Shown here: piece by piece, positions 14,807 through 24,219 of the stretch
Layout: every line of letters begins with the position of its first letter
How positions within the stretch are numbered: position 1 is the first letter of the stretch
Source: Arthrobacter woluwensis
Lineage (GTDB): Bacteria > Actinomycetota > Actinomycetes > Actinomycetales > Micrococcaceae
NCBI RefSeq assembly: GCF_900105345.1
Contig: NZ_FNSN01000003.1
Span: forward strand, 62,001-126,000
Reading direction: 5' to 3'
DNA: 64,000 nucleotides
Program-made: the position numbers and the translations under genes
The notes under the pieces: model-generated
Databases searched by the model: none
What the model saw: only the letters and a program-made list of their open reading frames with translations
Told to the model about the DNA's origin: nothing

Positions 14807-17800
14807 CGAGTCCTCCGTGCTCTAGCAGGTTTCCTATCTGAGCGGGGCTGAGAGTCCATCCAGACAAGAACTGATTGTTTCTTATCATTACATTATTCCT
14901 GGTTCCACCATTAAAATAGTGGATTACGCTCTCGCCGTGATACGTGCCGTCAATTCTCATCGTCCCGGGGTCTTTGAGATGCGCTTCGAGCGCATTGATA
15001 AACCTAGCAAGGCTTGCGTTACTGAAGTTCCCACTCACTCCAAAGTCGCCAGCATGTTTGAACTTTTTCTGAATTTGCCTAGCACTATTTCCCAAAATCC
15101 GACTGAATTCATCGTCGTCATCAGGCGTCGAAAAACCAGTTCCAGCCGGAGGCTCCCCGCCGGCCCCACCGCTTGAACCTGAGCCGGCGGCCGCCTGAGT
15201 GGCTAGTCCTTCTTTACCCAGTTTAGCTGTCGCGGCCTCCGAGGCGGCCTTCAGGCGAGCGTTCTCTGCCAGCCCCGCCGCACGCCTGGCCGCTGCGGCT
15301 GCCGCGGCAGCTGCAGAAGGGTCATACCCACCAAACGAACCACTGCCACCGCTCTGAGCGGACTCCGAAGACACACCCCAATCCGCGTACTGAGGCGGGT
15401 ACCCCCATCCGCCACCACCGACATAACCACTCCCACCGCCACCACTGTAGGAACTCGAAGAACCCACGCTCGTAGTTGTAAAAGTAATTCCTCGCCAGGG
15501 GACACCTGAGGGGGCTGTGATAGGAGGCGGATTACCGCCGTAAAGGAACCATGACCAAATGTCGCTGGTGCGACTCTGCCCTCCACCACCAAGCATTCCT
15601 GCGAACTGACCTGCAGCCAGTCCAGCGGCGGTAGCTCCAGCGGTTATTCGTACACCGACCGATGCCCCTGCACGAGACATGGCAGCCGACTCTCCGCTGG
15701 CGATGCTGATGCCGCCGCCCGCACCAACTCCGGTGATTTCGCCGACGCCTTTACCACCACACATGTCGCACATGTACCGCGACAACAGTCCAGACGGGTC
15801 CGAGTAGTTAATTGGATCGTGCCCTGCATAGGCGTAGGGGCTTGATCCGCTAACCGGTGTTGCGTTGAATACTGGGTCTGGGGCGGTGAATACACCCAGG
15901 ACCGGGTCGTAGTCGCGGGCGCCGACCTGGGTCAGGGAGCTTTGTGTGTCGGCGAGCTTGCCCAAGTACCCATGGGCTGCGCCGAAGCCGGTCTGGCTTG
16001 CAGCATTAGTTCCTGATCCTGCCGGTTGAACAGGCTGAGCCGTCAGAGCAGCGGTGCCCACGGCTTGTTGGGTCGGGCCCCGGATCAGGCCGTAAGGGTC
16101 GGTGTAGCGAGCCACGGTCGTGACCCCGGCCGTCGCGGTTGACGGCAGCACCAGGGTCTGAGCCGTGCCCACACCATCGCCAAGCACGATCGCGTACTGG
16201 ACGACACCGCCCTTAGCACTACGCTGCGCGACCGTCTTACCCAGGAAAGAATAGGACCGGGTTGCACTCGCTTCACCTGTCACCGGGGCGAATGCTGTGG
16301 TGATGCCCAGCGCCAGCGTGACACCGGTGGCGTCCTTGATACCAATCAGATTCCCGGCCGCCGTATAGAAGCGCGAGCTGTCACCAGATGCGCTGGTGCC
16401 AGGCGATTGCCCTGCGGTGTTCGGATTAGGATTCAGCGCCGAGCCCGACGTGCCCGACGTGGCCGTGATCTTGCCGTCTGCCGAGTATTTCAGCGTCTGA
16501 CCGGCACGACCGGTCATACGGCCTGCAACATCCCAGGCAAACGTCTGCGATGAAGCCGTTCCCGAGGCCGGCGTGGTGGTCACCTGAGACAGGTGGTGCG
16601 TGCCGGCTTCGTAGGAGTAGCTTTCCGTCGAGGCCAAAGCACCCGACGCGCTGAAGCGTTTGACCTGTGCCCGGTCGCCACCATCGGTGTAGGTGTACGT
16701 CTGGGCGTACGGCGCCACACCGCCAAGGCCGGCCACACTCGTGGCAGAGGCAGCAGGAGCGGCACCACACGATGCTGCGGGCGTCCACACCGAGGCGAGC
16801 CGATCCGCATAGTCGTAGGCGTAGCACTGGTTATCGGCGGGCTTGTTCGGGCGTCCCGTCCAGGACATGGCCCGGCCGGTCAACTTGCCGCCCGCATCGT
16901 AGGAGAACATCGTCTTTCCGAGGTCCACCGCACCCTTGGAGGACAAGTTGGACGACTCCTGCTGTGCAAGCCTTCCTGTCTGCGCATCCCAGGTGAACAC
17001 CGTGGTCGTCGCCCCCACCGTGGGATCCTTCGAGAGAGCGTTGTTCAGATCGCTCTGGCGGAAGGAGGACACCTTACCCAGGGAGTTGTACTGGGTGTCG
17101 CCGGCGATCGTGTCGCCCTTCGAGCTGGACACCGAAGAATCGTTGTCGAAGCCGTCGTAACCGAAACCGATGGTCTCGGCAGGCAATCCGCCCAGGGCCG
17201 GCATCGCCAACGACGACACCTTACCGTTCAGCTCGTACTTCAGCTTATGGGTGTAGGTCCCTGCGAAACTTCCAAGCCCTGACGGGACAGAAGTCGTCAC
17301 GCTGGAGGGCTGGCCCGCAGCGTTGTAACCCGCATAACTCGTCACGACCGGCTGGTCGTACTCCGATCCGTTGTAGCGGGTCTCAGAGGTCACCTGTCCC
17401 TTCTGGACGGAATCGTAGCCCCACTCCAGGAGAGTTTTCGCGTCCTTGCCGGGCTCTTGCACCTTGGTCCGGACGGTCCGGTCCAAGGAGTCGTACTCCG
17501 CGGAAGCCACCACACCGAGAGCATCCTTGGTCGAGCTCAAGCGGCCGCTGGCGTCATAGCTGCTCGTCACGGTCCCGGTGTCCGGGTCCACGGCCGAGGT
17601 CTCCCGACCAGCCACGTCGTGGGTCCACTTCCAGGTGCTTCCCGCAGCATCCTTCATGGACGTCAGCTGGCCCAGCGTGTCATAGGAGTACACGGTGTCG
17701 TCGGAGGCGCCGCTGGCTGTGGTGCTCTTGAACAGCCTATTGACCAGAACCTGACCGCCAAGGTCCGAAATGGACTGGCTCGCCGACGCTGCAGGTGTCT

Positions 17801-20800
17801 TGCCGGGTTCGGTCGGGCCAGTGGTGGTCGTGGTGTCGGCACCACCGTAGGCGATGCTGGTGGTCCACAGGGTCGTGTTGTCGTAGGCGATCGCCGACGT
17901 CGACGCCGGCCGTCCGGCCGCGTCATAGGTGAGCGTCGTCGACGATGGCACTGCCACGGTCGGAATCAACAGGGTTCCGGAGGGGCTGCCCGTCATCAGA
18001 TACTCGTTATTGGTGCGGCTCACCTGCCCAGTGGTGTCATAAAAGACGTCTGCCGCGATCACGCCGCCTGGCGGAGACGTGCGCTGAGTCTGCCGAAGAC
18101 GACCCAGACCATCAAAGATCTTGAAACCTGGGTAGGTCGCACCGGTCGCGTTGACGGTGTCGGTCCGGATCCAGGACGGTGCAGTCTGCGAGAGGCTGTA
18201 CGTGACGGACAGGTCCGGTGTCGGATAAGTCGCCTTCGGCCGCATCACAGACCACTGCTTCAGGAGCCGCCCAGCGGCGTCGTACTCGCTGGTGGCTACC
18301 CCTCCGTTGACATCGGTCGTCGAAACCGTCGATCCGCGAGCGGCATCGAATGTTGTCGAAGAGGTCCACCCCAACGGGTTCGTGTCCGTCACGGTGGTCG
18401 CCAAGCCGACGGCCGGGGTGAAAGCCGTTTTGGTGACCCGAGCGTTGCCGGTCGAGTTGTCCGTGGACGAAACCACCCGACCGAGAGCGTCATAGGCCAG
18501 GACGGGCCCTTGCTGCCATTGGCTCACCGTTCCGCCATCGGCATCGGTTGCCGTGTCAGCCTTGGTCACCAGGCCCTTGGAGGGAGCGGAGTACCCGGGG
18601 CTTCCCGGTTCGGCCGACGTGGAGGCGTCGTACAGCGTTCTCGTCGCCGAGAGCACGGTGCCATTGCTTCCGCCATTGACACACTCACCGGCGCGAACGG
18701 TCGAGGTCGCCGGGAACGCCAGCAGGTTCGCACCAACATTGTCCGCATAGCTCGTCAGGGTGCAACTGGCGTCGCTGAATCCGGTCTGCGCACCGTGACT
18801 GACCGCCGTCGTCCGGCCGTAGCCGTCGTGGGAGTAGGTGGTGGTGCGGGACCGCTTGCCCGAAACCGGAGGTGCGGTCTGACCAGAGGTCTGGATGGTC
18901 GTGGAGGACGCGACGCCAAAGTGCCGTGCCGTGGCGCCAGACACAGCATCGGTGGCCGTCGGCGCCGAGGCCCACGGCACCGTCACAGTGCTCTTCAAGC
19001 GGGTTGCCGTGTCGCCGAGGAAGGACTGCGACTCAACCGCCTGGCCCGCGAACCAGGGCGAATCGGTGATGACGGTGCCATCAGATGTGGTCACACTCGA
19101 GGTGCGCGTTCCACCGGAAGCGTTCGACGGCGTCCCGTCGAGACCGCGCAGGTACGTCACCGTGCTCGTCGGGTTGTTAGTCCCGGCGTTGTTACCGGTC
19201 GTCGTTTTCACCTGGCCGTACCCGGCGAACACCGACCAGGTCAGCTGGGAACCACCTTCTCCGGACTGGTACTGCGCCGAAGGGTACTTCCACGCCGGCG
19301 TGCCCAGGTACTGGTAACGCGTCAGGAGCCCCAGGCCGCCGCCGGGACCGGCTGAAACCCCGATCGCAGCGACCGGGTAGATGTGGAAATAGTCCATCCG
19401 GGCCGGCTGAGGAATCGGAGTTGTCGGCGACCAGTACGCCGGGTAGCACCGGCGGGTGTTGGTCTCCGGCGAGGCCGGCAGGCTGCTCGGTGTGCAGTCC
19501 GCACCGAGATAGCTCACCGACACGACACCGCCTGTTGGCAGCTTGATGCTCGAGATCCGATACCGGTCAAGAGGCGCCTGGCCATCGACGACCCAGACCC
19601 GGTTCTGAAGGGTTTGCCCGGAGAACACCACGGGAGCGTCCGTGATAGCGGTCTTACCACCCGTGGTGTCGAGTGCCGCATGCGTCACGGAGGCCAACCA
19701 CAAGGCCGGTTTTGTGCCGTCCCCCGGGTCCGGCATGGAATGAGCCAGTGTCCACCGGTCGACATCCTGGTACGCAGTTCCCACGAACGTTTTCGTGGTC
19801 ACCGTCTGAAGTCTCTGGTCGGAATAGAAGGTGGGCGACTGGGTGTCGCACGTGCCCGTTGCCGTGCAAGCGAATCCGGTCGGGATGTCGTTGCCCTTGG
19901 CACAATCGACGCCGGTGCACCGCCCGGTATACGCGAGGACGTACTGCAGTGGAGCGGCGTTGGAATTCAGCTCAGCGCCTGCACGCATTCCGTAGTCAAT
20001 CCGTACAGGCCGCGACGACCGCACATAGCTAAGCCGAGATCCCGTGCCGGCCTGCGCGGCGTAGTAGTTCGTGTCCTGGGTGTAGTAGACGGCCTGCGAA
20101 TTGCCGTTGACGTCTACAACGTAGTCGAGATTCCACACAGCGGCCTGCTGGCACAGGGAGGCCCCGAAACTAGCAGCCGAACACGGCTGGGAAGAATCCG
20201 CCGCACCGACCGGCACAGTGTTCACCGAGTTCGTGGTGGGTTTCCCCGTCGCCCAGCCGGGCAGCTTATTACGTCCGAAGAAGTACTGAGTGCCCGCGGT
20301 GTCGGTCAGCTTCCAGTAGCCACCGTCAAATGAACCGTTCTGGCCAGAAGCTTTGAGGTACTCGATTTTGGTGTTGTCATCGTTCTGCAGCACGAACTTG
20401 CCACTCGATGAATCCTTGACGAGCTGCCCAGAGCGGCCACCGAAACTGATGGTGAACGCCTGCCCGCCCTTTTTGCCGCAAAGATCGTAGGACTTGCTGA
20501 CTTTTTGGTCCATGCACGGCATGAACTTCTGAGTGATCGATCCCAAGCCTGTCAGGGCCCATCCGTCACCCACCGTCGATGCCTGGTTGTTCGTCGACGA
20601 GGTCAATCCGTCAACGGCAGTGGAGTCATACGAGAGACCCAGCGCCGGCGTCGGCCCCGAAGGCGCGCCGCGGCCAGGCATCGGGTAGGACCATGTGAAT
20701 CCACCCGTCTGCGAAGCAGAACCCCACTGAGCTGAGGATGTACCCGGCAGAGACTTGAAGTCGCCGGCGCCCTTGTCATTGGTCGCAGGTGTGGCCAGTC

Positions 20801-21110
20801 GCGGTCGGACCAGAGACGCTGTCCTGACGGCGACTGTTCCATCGTTCTGAGTGACCGTTCCGGCAACCTTGGCGCCACTGCCCGGCGCGCTCCCCTGGAC
20901 AAACGGGAGTTCGGCCTCCGCCGCCCGCGCTTCCCAGGGTGCCGAGGCTATTGGTGCAATCTGTTGCTCGGCTGGGACACTCCAACCGGACGCCACTGAG
21001 GACTCCTCCGGGAACAGGCCTACGCTCGATACAACGAGCGCTGCGAGAGCAACCCCCCAGGTGCTGCGCCGCACACGACTGTGCCTTCCAGCGAAGAACG
21101 TGTTCCTCAC
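14796..21110 (-). CDS. Secreted Rhs polymorphic toxin with colicin-D-like tRNase tip
   Basis: 2104-residue Rhs/YD-repeat toxin. Residues 1-45 hold a basic start and hydrophobic segment (RRSTWGVALAALVVSSVGLF), a Sec-type export signal. YD repeats (YDAAGRL, YDALGRV, YDASGRLSS, YDSLDRT) fill the middle and probably form the hollow cocoon; the core ends with YDPVLGVFTAPDPVF and YSDPSGL. Next come CDMCGGK, a Gly/Ala-rich linker and GFSTPDDDDE (1992-2001). The last 103 residues (IQKKFKHAGDFGVSGNF, DGTYHGESVIHYFN, SGWTLSPAQIGNLLEHG) match the colicin D domain, a tRNA-Arg anticodon nuclease; the KFKHA segment resembles the region of its catalytic His. The gene overlaps the upstream LamG gene by ATGA. 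This is the only complete Rhs gene of the island. Confidence 0.88.
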   Translation of the reverse strand: MRNTFFAGRHSRVRRSTWGVALAALVVSSVGLFPEESSVASGWSVPAEQQIAPIASAPWEARAAEAELPFVQGSAPGSGAKVAGTVTQNDGTVAVRTASLVRPRLATPATNDKGAGDFKSLPGTSSAQWGSASQTGGFTWSYPMPGRGAPSGPTPALGLSYDSTAVDGLTSSTNNQASTVGDGWALTGLGSITQKFMPCMDQKVSKSYDLCGKKGGQAFTISFGGRSGQLVKDSSSGKFVLQNDDNTKIEYLKASGQNGSFDGGYWKLTDTAGTQYFFGRNKLPGWATGKPTTNSVNTVPVGAADSSQPCSAASFGASLCQQAAVWNLDYVVDVNGNSQAVYYTQDTNYYAAQAGTGSRLSYVRSSRPVRIDYGMRAGAELNSNAAPLQYVLAYTGRCTGVDCAKGNDIPTGFACTATGTCDTQSPTFYSDQRLQTVTTKTFVGTAYQDVDRWTLAHSMPDPGDGTKPALWLASVTHAALDTTGGKTAITDAPVVFSGQTLQNRVWVVDGQAPLDRYRISSIKLPTGGVVSVSYLGADCTPSSLPASPETNTRRCYPAYWSPTTPIPQPARMDYFHIYPVAAIGVSAGPGGGLGLLTRYQYLGTPAWKYPSAQYQSGEGGSQLTWSVFAGYGQVKTTTGNNAGTNNPTSTVTYLRGLDGTPSNASGGTRTSSVTTSDGTVITDSPWFAGQAVESQSFLGDTATRLKSTVTVPWASAPTATDAVSGATARHFGVASSTTIQTSGQTAPPVSGKRSRTTTYSHDGYGRTTAVSHGAQTGFSDASCTLTSYADNVGANLLAFPATSTVRAGECVNGGSNGTVLSATRTLYDASTSAEPGSPGYSAPSKGLVTKADTATDADGGTVSQWQQGPVLAYDALGRVVSSTDNSTGNARVTKTAFTPAVGLATTVTDTNPLGWTSSTTFDAARGSTVSTTDVNGGVATSEYDAAGRLLKQWSVMRPKATYPTPDLSVTYSLSQTAPSWIRTDTVNATGATYPGFKIFDGLGRLRQTQRTSPPGGVIAADVFYDTTGQVSRTNNEYLMTGSPSGTLLIPTVAVPSSTTLTYDAAGRPASTSAIAYDNTTLWTTSIAYGGADTTTTTGPTEPGKTPAASASQSISDLGGQVLVNRLFKSTTASGASDDTVYSYDTLGQLTSMKDAAGSTWKWTHDVAGRETSAVDPDTGTVTSSYDASGRLSSTKDALGVVASAEYDSLDRTVRTKVQEPGKDAKTLLEWGYDSVQKGQVTSETRYNGSEYDQPVVTSYAGYNAAGQPSSVTTSVPSGLGSFAGTYTHKLKYELNGKVSSLAMPALGGLPAETIGFGYDGFDNDSSVSSSKGDTIAGDTQYNSLGKVSSFRQSDLNNALSKDPTVGATTTVFTWDAQTGRLAQQESSNLSSKGAVDLGKTMFSYDAGGKLTGRAMSWTGRPNKPADNQCYAYDYADRLASVWTPAASCGAAPAASATSVAGLGGVAPYAQTYTYTDGGDRAQVKRFSASGALASTESYSYEAGTHHLSQVTTTPASGTASSQTFAWDVAGRMTGRAGQTLKYSADGKITATSGTSGSALNPNPNTAGQSPGTSASGDSSRFYTAAGNLIGIKDATGVTLALGITTAFAPVTGEASATRSYSFLGKTVAQRSAKGGVVQYAIVLGDGVGTAQTLVLPSTATAGVTTVARYTDPYGLIRGPTQQAVGTAALTAQPVQPAGSGTNAASQTGFGAAHGYLGKLADTQSSLTQVGARDYDPVLGVFTAPDPVFNATPVSGSSPYAYAGHDPINYSDPSGLLSRYMCDMCGGKGVGEITGVGAGGGISIASGESAAMSRAGASVGVRITAGATAAGLAAGQFAGMLGGGGQSRTSDIWSWFLYGGNPPPITAPSGVPWRGITFTTTSVGSSSSYSGGGGSGYVGGGGWGYPPQYADWGVSSESAQSGGSGSFGGYDPSAAAAAAAAARRAAGLAENARLKAASEAATAKLGKEGLATQAAAGSGSSGGAGGEPPAGTGFSTPDDDDEFSRILGNSARQIQKKFKHAGDFGVSGNFSNASLARFINALEAHLKDPGTMRIDGTYHGESVIHYFNGGTRNNVMIRNNQFLSGWTLSPAQIGNLLEHGGLGGG
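15170..16795 (-). repeat. Rhs core, reference copy of both duplications
   Basis: Segment of the full Rhs gene that is nearly identical to 10061-11686, and over 15795-16682 also to 13473-14360. Confidence 0.85.
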
Positions 21111-24091
21111 TTCATGACTCCTTCGCCTGCAGGGTAGGTGTATGCCAGTGCTTTGACCTGATCGGCCGTGAGAATGGACTGGGTCATCACGGGCCGGAAG
21201 ATCTGACCGGTGAATTGGTCTGTGCCAGCTGTTCCGTTGTCGCCGAGCACGACGGGTTGGTCGGTCGATGCGAGTTGTTTTTCAGGCGAGGTCGCGGTCA
21301 CCCATGTCGTCAGGGACCCCTTGGAATCCGACCGCGTGATGCGCAGCTGACGGTTCGTCTCGTCATACGCGGCGACCACATAGGACCACTGCCCGGCGAC
21401 GATATCGGTCGTGGTCGCCACCTCGTCAGGCGCTGTTCCGCCCTGCGGCCAGCCTTGGAGGATAAACTTCGTGTCCGGGTTCACCGCTAGCCGGGCGGCC
21501 GGGCTTCCCGGAGCAGCCAGCTGCGTGATGATGGAACGGATGGATCCTCCCACTTGGGTGGGGCAGATCCACGCGGCCGTCGTGAAGCTGTGGGAAGCGT
21601 CCACCGCCTGTGCAGAGCTGACCGCCCGGCCACCGGCAGGGACCTCCAGGGCACGGCCCTCGTCCCCGGAAGCCGAAGAGTTTGCGTCCGCGGTTCCCGT
21701 CGTGCAGTCGGCCGTGTCCGGTTTGCCCGACGCCGGATCCACGGCGATCGTCTTCCAGGCGGCACCCCCAGCAGGTGTCACCGGGACCAGAGTGTTCTGC
21801 GGCTGATCCTTCACGCCCACGGTGAATTTGAACGAACGCGGCTGACCTACAGCCTGCGGCGGTTCTCCAACGTTAGGGCTGACGTTTCCCGCCTGATCCA
21901 CAGCCCACACGGTCAATAGGGCGCCGTCGCCTACCGCCGCGACGGGAATGTTGAGTGAGGTGACCTTGTTCATGGTCGATGCGCACGGGACGGTGGACAC
22001 GAACACCGTCGAACGTTCATTGCATTTCAGGGATGCCGGAAACGCCGGCTGCGGGGCATTGGAGTCCGTGATGGCATAGACGAAGCCCTTCGTGCCTCCG
22101 AATTTTCCGGTGTACCGGATCCCGAAGTTGTAGACCGTCTTTCCGACGGTGCCGAGGTCGTCGCGGCCGACGCCCTGCGCGGTGCTGCCGGTGATGGTCT
22201 GCCCGCCCAACGACGCCGGTGCGATGATGTCGGGCGCGCCGGGCGGCGTCGTGTCTACGGTGAAGACGAACGCCTGTGTCCCCGAGGTGGAACCTTGCGG
22301 GTCCTTCACTGATGAGTACACGGTGTATTTGCCATCAGGCAGGACCTTTGAACCCTTCCACGTGAAGAGGGTGTTCGCGGCGGGTGACCCCGGCCCGGTC
22401 GTTCCGGAGTCGACGACGGTTCCTGCGGAATTTCTGACCACGACGGACATCGTCAGGTTTCCGCCCTTGGCACCGTCGGCGTCGCCCCTGGACATGATGC
22501 CGAATGTCGGCGTCGGAATCCGCGTGTAGTAGACAGCGCCCGGTTGCCCCTTGGCGGGGCTGTAGAGTGCGTTTTCAATCCACCACAGGGCCGGCGTGTT
22601 GGGCGGGGTGTCGTACGTGACGATCAGGGTGGCGTCTTTCGTGAACACCTTCCACCCCCGATCGTCACCTTCGTTGTCGGCCCGCAGACCGACCGTCCAC
22701 TGTGGGGAATTGGTCAGCCAGCTCGTGGCCGACCCCATGTCGAAGCCCACACCGCCGCCAGGGCACGAGGCCGAGTAACCCTTCGCCACGTTCTGCGTGC
22801 TCACCTTTTGCAGATAGCCCGGCTGAGCGTTCCACGTGGTCCCCGATCCAATGCCTCCGGTAACCCAGGCGCTCACAGGGCGGGCATCGCACGAGGACGA
22901 CCACTTCTCGGTGGTGTTGACCACGGCCTTCATGATCTTCCGACCTGCCAACCAGGCCGTGTTGAATTGGTAGAAACCGCGGGTCACGTGGGATGCGCCC
23001 TCTGTGTAGTCCCATTCCGCAGGAAGATATCCGACGTGGACCGTTCCATCCGATCCGCCGGCTCCGTTCCAGTAGGAGATCGACGGCCAATGGGAGTCGA
23101 CGTAAGTGTAGGACGCCTCGCCGGTGTTCCAATCGGGGTCGACGAACACCGGGAACGTGAGCCGCTTCGCATTCACGATCGCATCCATCCCCAGCTTCTG
23201 GACTTGCTGACCGTTTTCAGAGTCGAGCGACAGCGCCAGCGGATATCTGAGCCCCGGACCACCCGGCCCCTCAGCAGTTGCGCCCTCCCAGGACGAGTCC
23301 CACCACTGACCATCAGCGGTCTCCAGCGCCGGGCGCCCGTCCCGAGTCAAAGCAACGAGCCCTTTACCGTCCCCACGGTCCTGGACCACCGCGCCATCCG
23401 TGTGAAGGAAGAACCTCATCTGCACCACCCTCGGATCCGAAAGGGCCTGGCGCGTCTTGACCTTCAGAACCTGCGACACCCCTGCCGGACGAACAAGCTG
23501 AACCAGATCAACACCAGGCAGAACCTCCGGATAGGTCGCCGTGTCACCGTCGACGACCGGAACCGGCAAGTCGCCGAAGGGCCACTTCTGGGTGACGGCT
23601 GCACCCTTGTGGTCGCCGATGTACGCCATGGAGTCAGACCCGCCCTGCCCCAGGGCCACGTCAGCGATGGTCTTCTTCGGGATCAGGCTGGCTTCCCCAT
23701 CCTTGACGCCTGCCTGCAACGTCGTGTCGAGCGCTTTCCATCCGGTTGAATCCTTCACCCGGACCGGCGAAGACGACAGTTCCGCAGCGAAGGTGCCGTC
23801 AGGCATCGCCTTTGTCTGCGACTGTTCTGTCGTCAGCGACTGCACCACCACAGGAGAACCACTGGTCTTCGCCCGCGCGGAAGCGTCGAGTTCATCCACG
23901 CTCAGTCCCGACGGCACCTCCGACGCAGGTGTCTGATCGACCAGCTCCCCTAACGGTGCAGCACTCCCGGTCCCGGGATCCGCCTCGGCCCGAGCCGGCA
24001 CGACACCGACGAACAAGAGGGCCAACGGGAAGGCGATGGCGAGTAAAAACGCAAAAAGTCGGCGCAAAGCGCCATCTCGGATGGTGAACAA
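21107..24091 (-). CDS. Secreted DNRLRE/LamG domain protein paired with Rhs
   Basis: 994-residue exported protein. A signal peptide spans about residues 1-35 (LFAFLLAIAFPLALLFVGVV, then PARAEA). The middle (about 300-520) looks like a DNRLRE/beta-sandwich module (FPVFVDPDWNTGEASYTYVD, RGFYQFNTAWLAGRKI, TTWNAQPG); then a Big/FN3-like module (VFTVDTTPPGAPDI); then a C-terminal LamG-like concanavalin fold (about 805-985: SFTTAAWICPTQ, GQWSYVVAAYDETNRQLRIT, FTGQIFRPVMTQS). Its stop overlaps the Rhs start by 4 bp, so the two are made together. Similar LamG/DNRLRE genes commonly precede Rhs genes in actinobacteria. Surface display or delivery of the Rhs toxin is a reasonable but unproven role. Confidence 0.82.
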   Translation of the reverse strand: MFTIRDGALRRLFAFLLAIAFPLALLFVGVVPARAEADPGTGSAAPLGELVDQTPASEVPSGLSVDELDASARAKTSGSPVVVQSLTTEQSQTKAMPDGTFAAELSSSPVRVKDSTGWKALDTTLQAGVKDGEASLIPKKTIADVALGQGGSDSMAYIGDHKGAAVTQKWPFGDLPVPVVDGDTATYPEVLPGVDLVQLVRPAGVSQVLKVKTRQALSDPRVVQMRFFLHTDGAVVQDRGDGKGLVALTRDGRPALETADGQWWDSSWEGATAEGPGGPGLRYPLALSLDSENGQQVQKLGMDAIVNAKRLTFPVFVDPDWNTGEASYTYVDSHWPSISYWNGAGGSDGTVHVGYLPAEWDYTEGASHVTRGFYQFNTAWLAGRKIMKAVVNTTEKWSSSCDARPVSAWVTGGIGSGTTWNAQPGYLQKVSTQNVAKGYSASCPGGGVGFDMGSATSWLTNSPQWTVGLRADNEGDDRGWKVFTKDATLIVTYDTPPNTPALWWIENALYSPAKGQPGAVYYTRIPTPTFGIMSRGDADGAKGGNLTMSVVVRNSAGTVVDSGTTGPGSPAANTLFTWKGSKVLPDGKYTVYSSVKDPQGSTSGTQAFVFTVDTTPPGAPDIIAPASLGGQTITGSTAQGVGRDDLGTVGKTVYNFGIRYTGKFGGTKGFVYAITDSNAPQPAFPASLKCNERSTVFVSTVPCASTMNKVTSLNIPVAAVGDGALLTVWAVDQAGNVSPNVGEPPQAVGQPRSFKFTVGVKDQPQNTLVPVTPAGGAAWKTIAVDPASGKPDTADCTTGTADANSSASGDEGRALEVPAGGRAVSSAQAVDASHSFTTAAWICPTQVGGSIRSIITQLAAPGSPAARLAVNPDTKFILQGWPQGGTAPDEVATTTDIVAGQWSYVVAAYDETNRQLRITRSDSKGSLTTWVTATSPEKQLASTDQPVVLGDNGTAGTDQFTGQIFRPVMTQSILTADQVKALAYTYPAGEGVMK

Positions 24092-24219
24092 CGAGACCCC
24101 AATGAAATTGTGTGCGAGTGACTGGCTTCGGGCCCTCCTCCGAAACCACTAATGAGAGAACATTATGACTTGAGCCTCAACTGAACAAGGGATCGCGTGT
24201 CCTTCGGCGAGTTTCCCAC

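Noticed and set aside
17457-19355. 632-codon + strand frame inside the Rhs gene
   Set aside because: Antisense to YD repeats; Arg/Gly-rich shadow without motifs.
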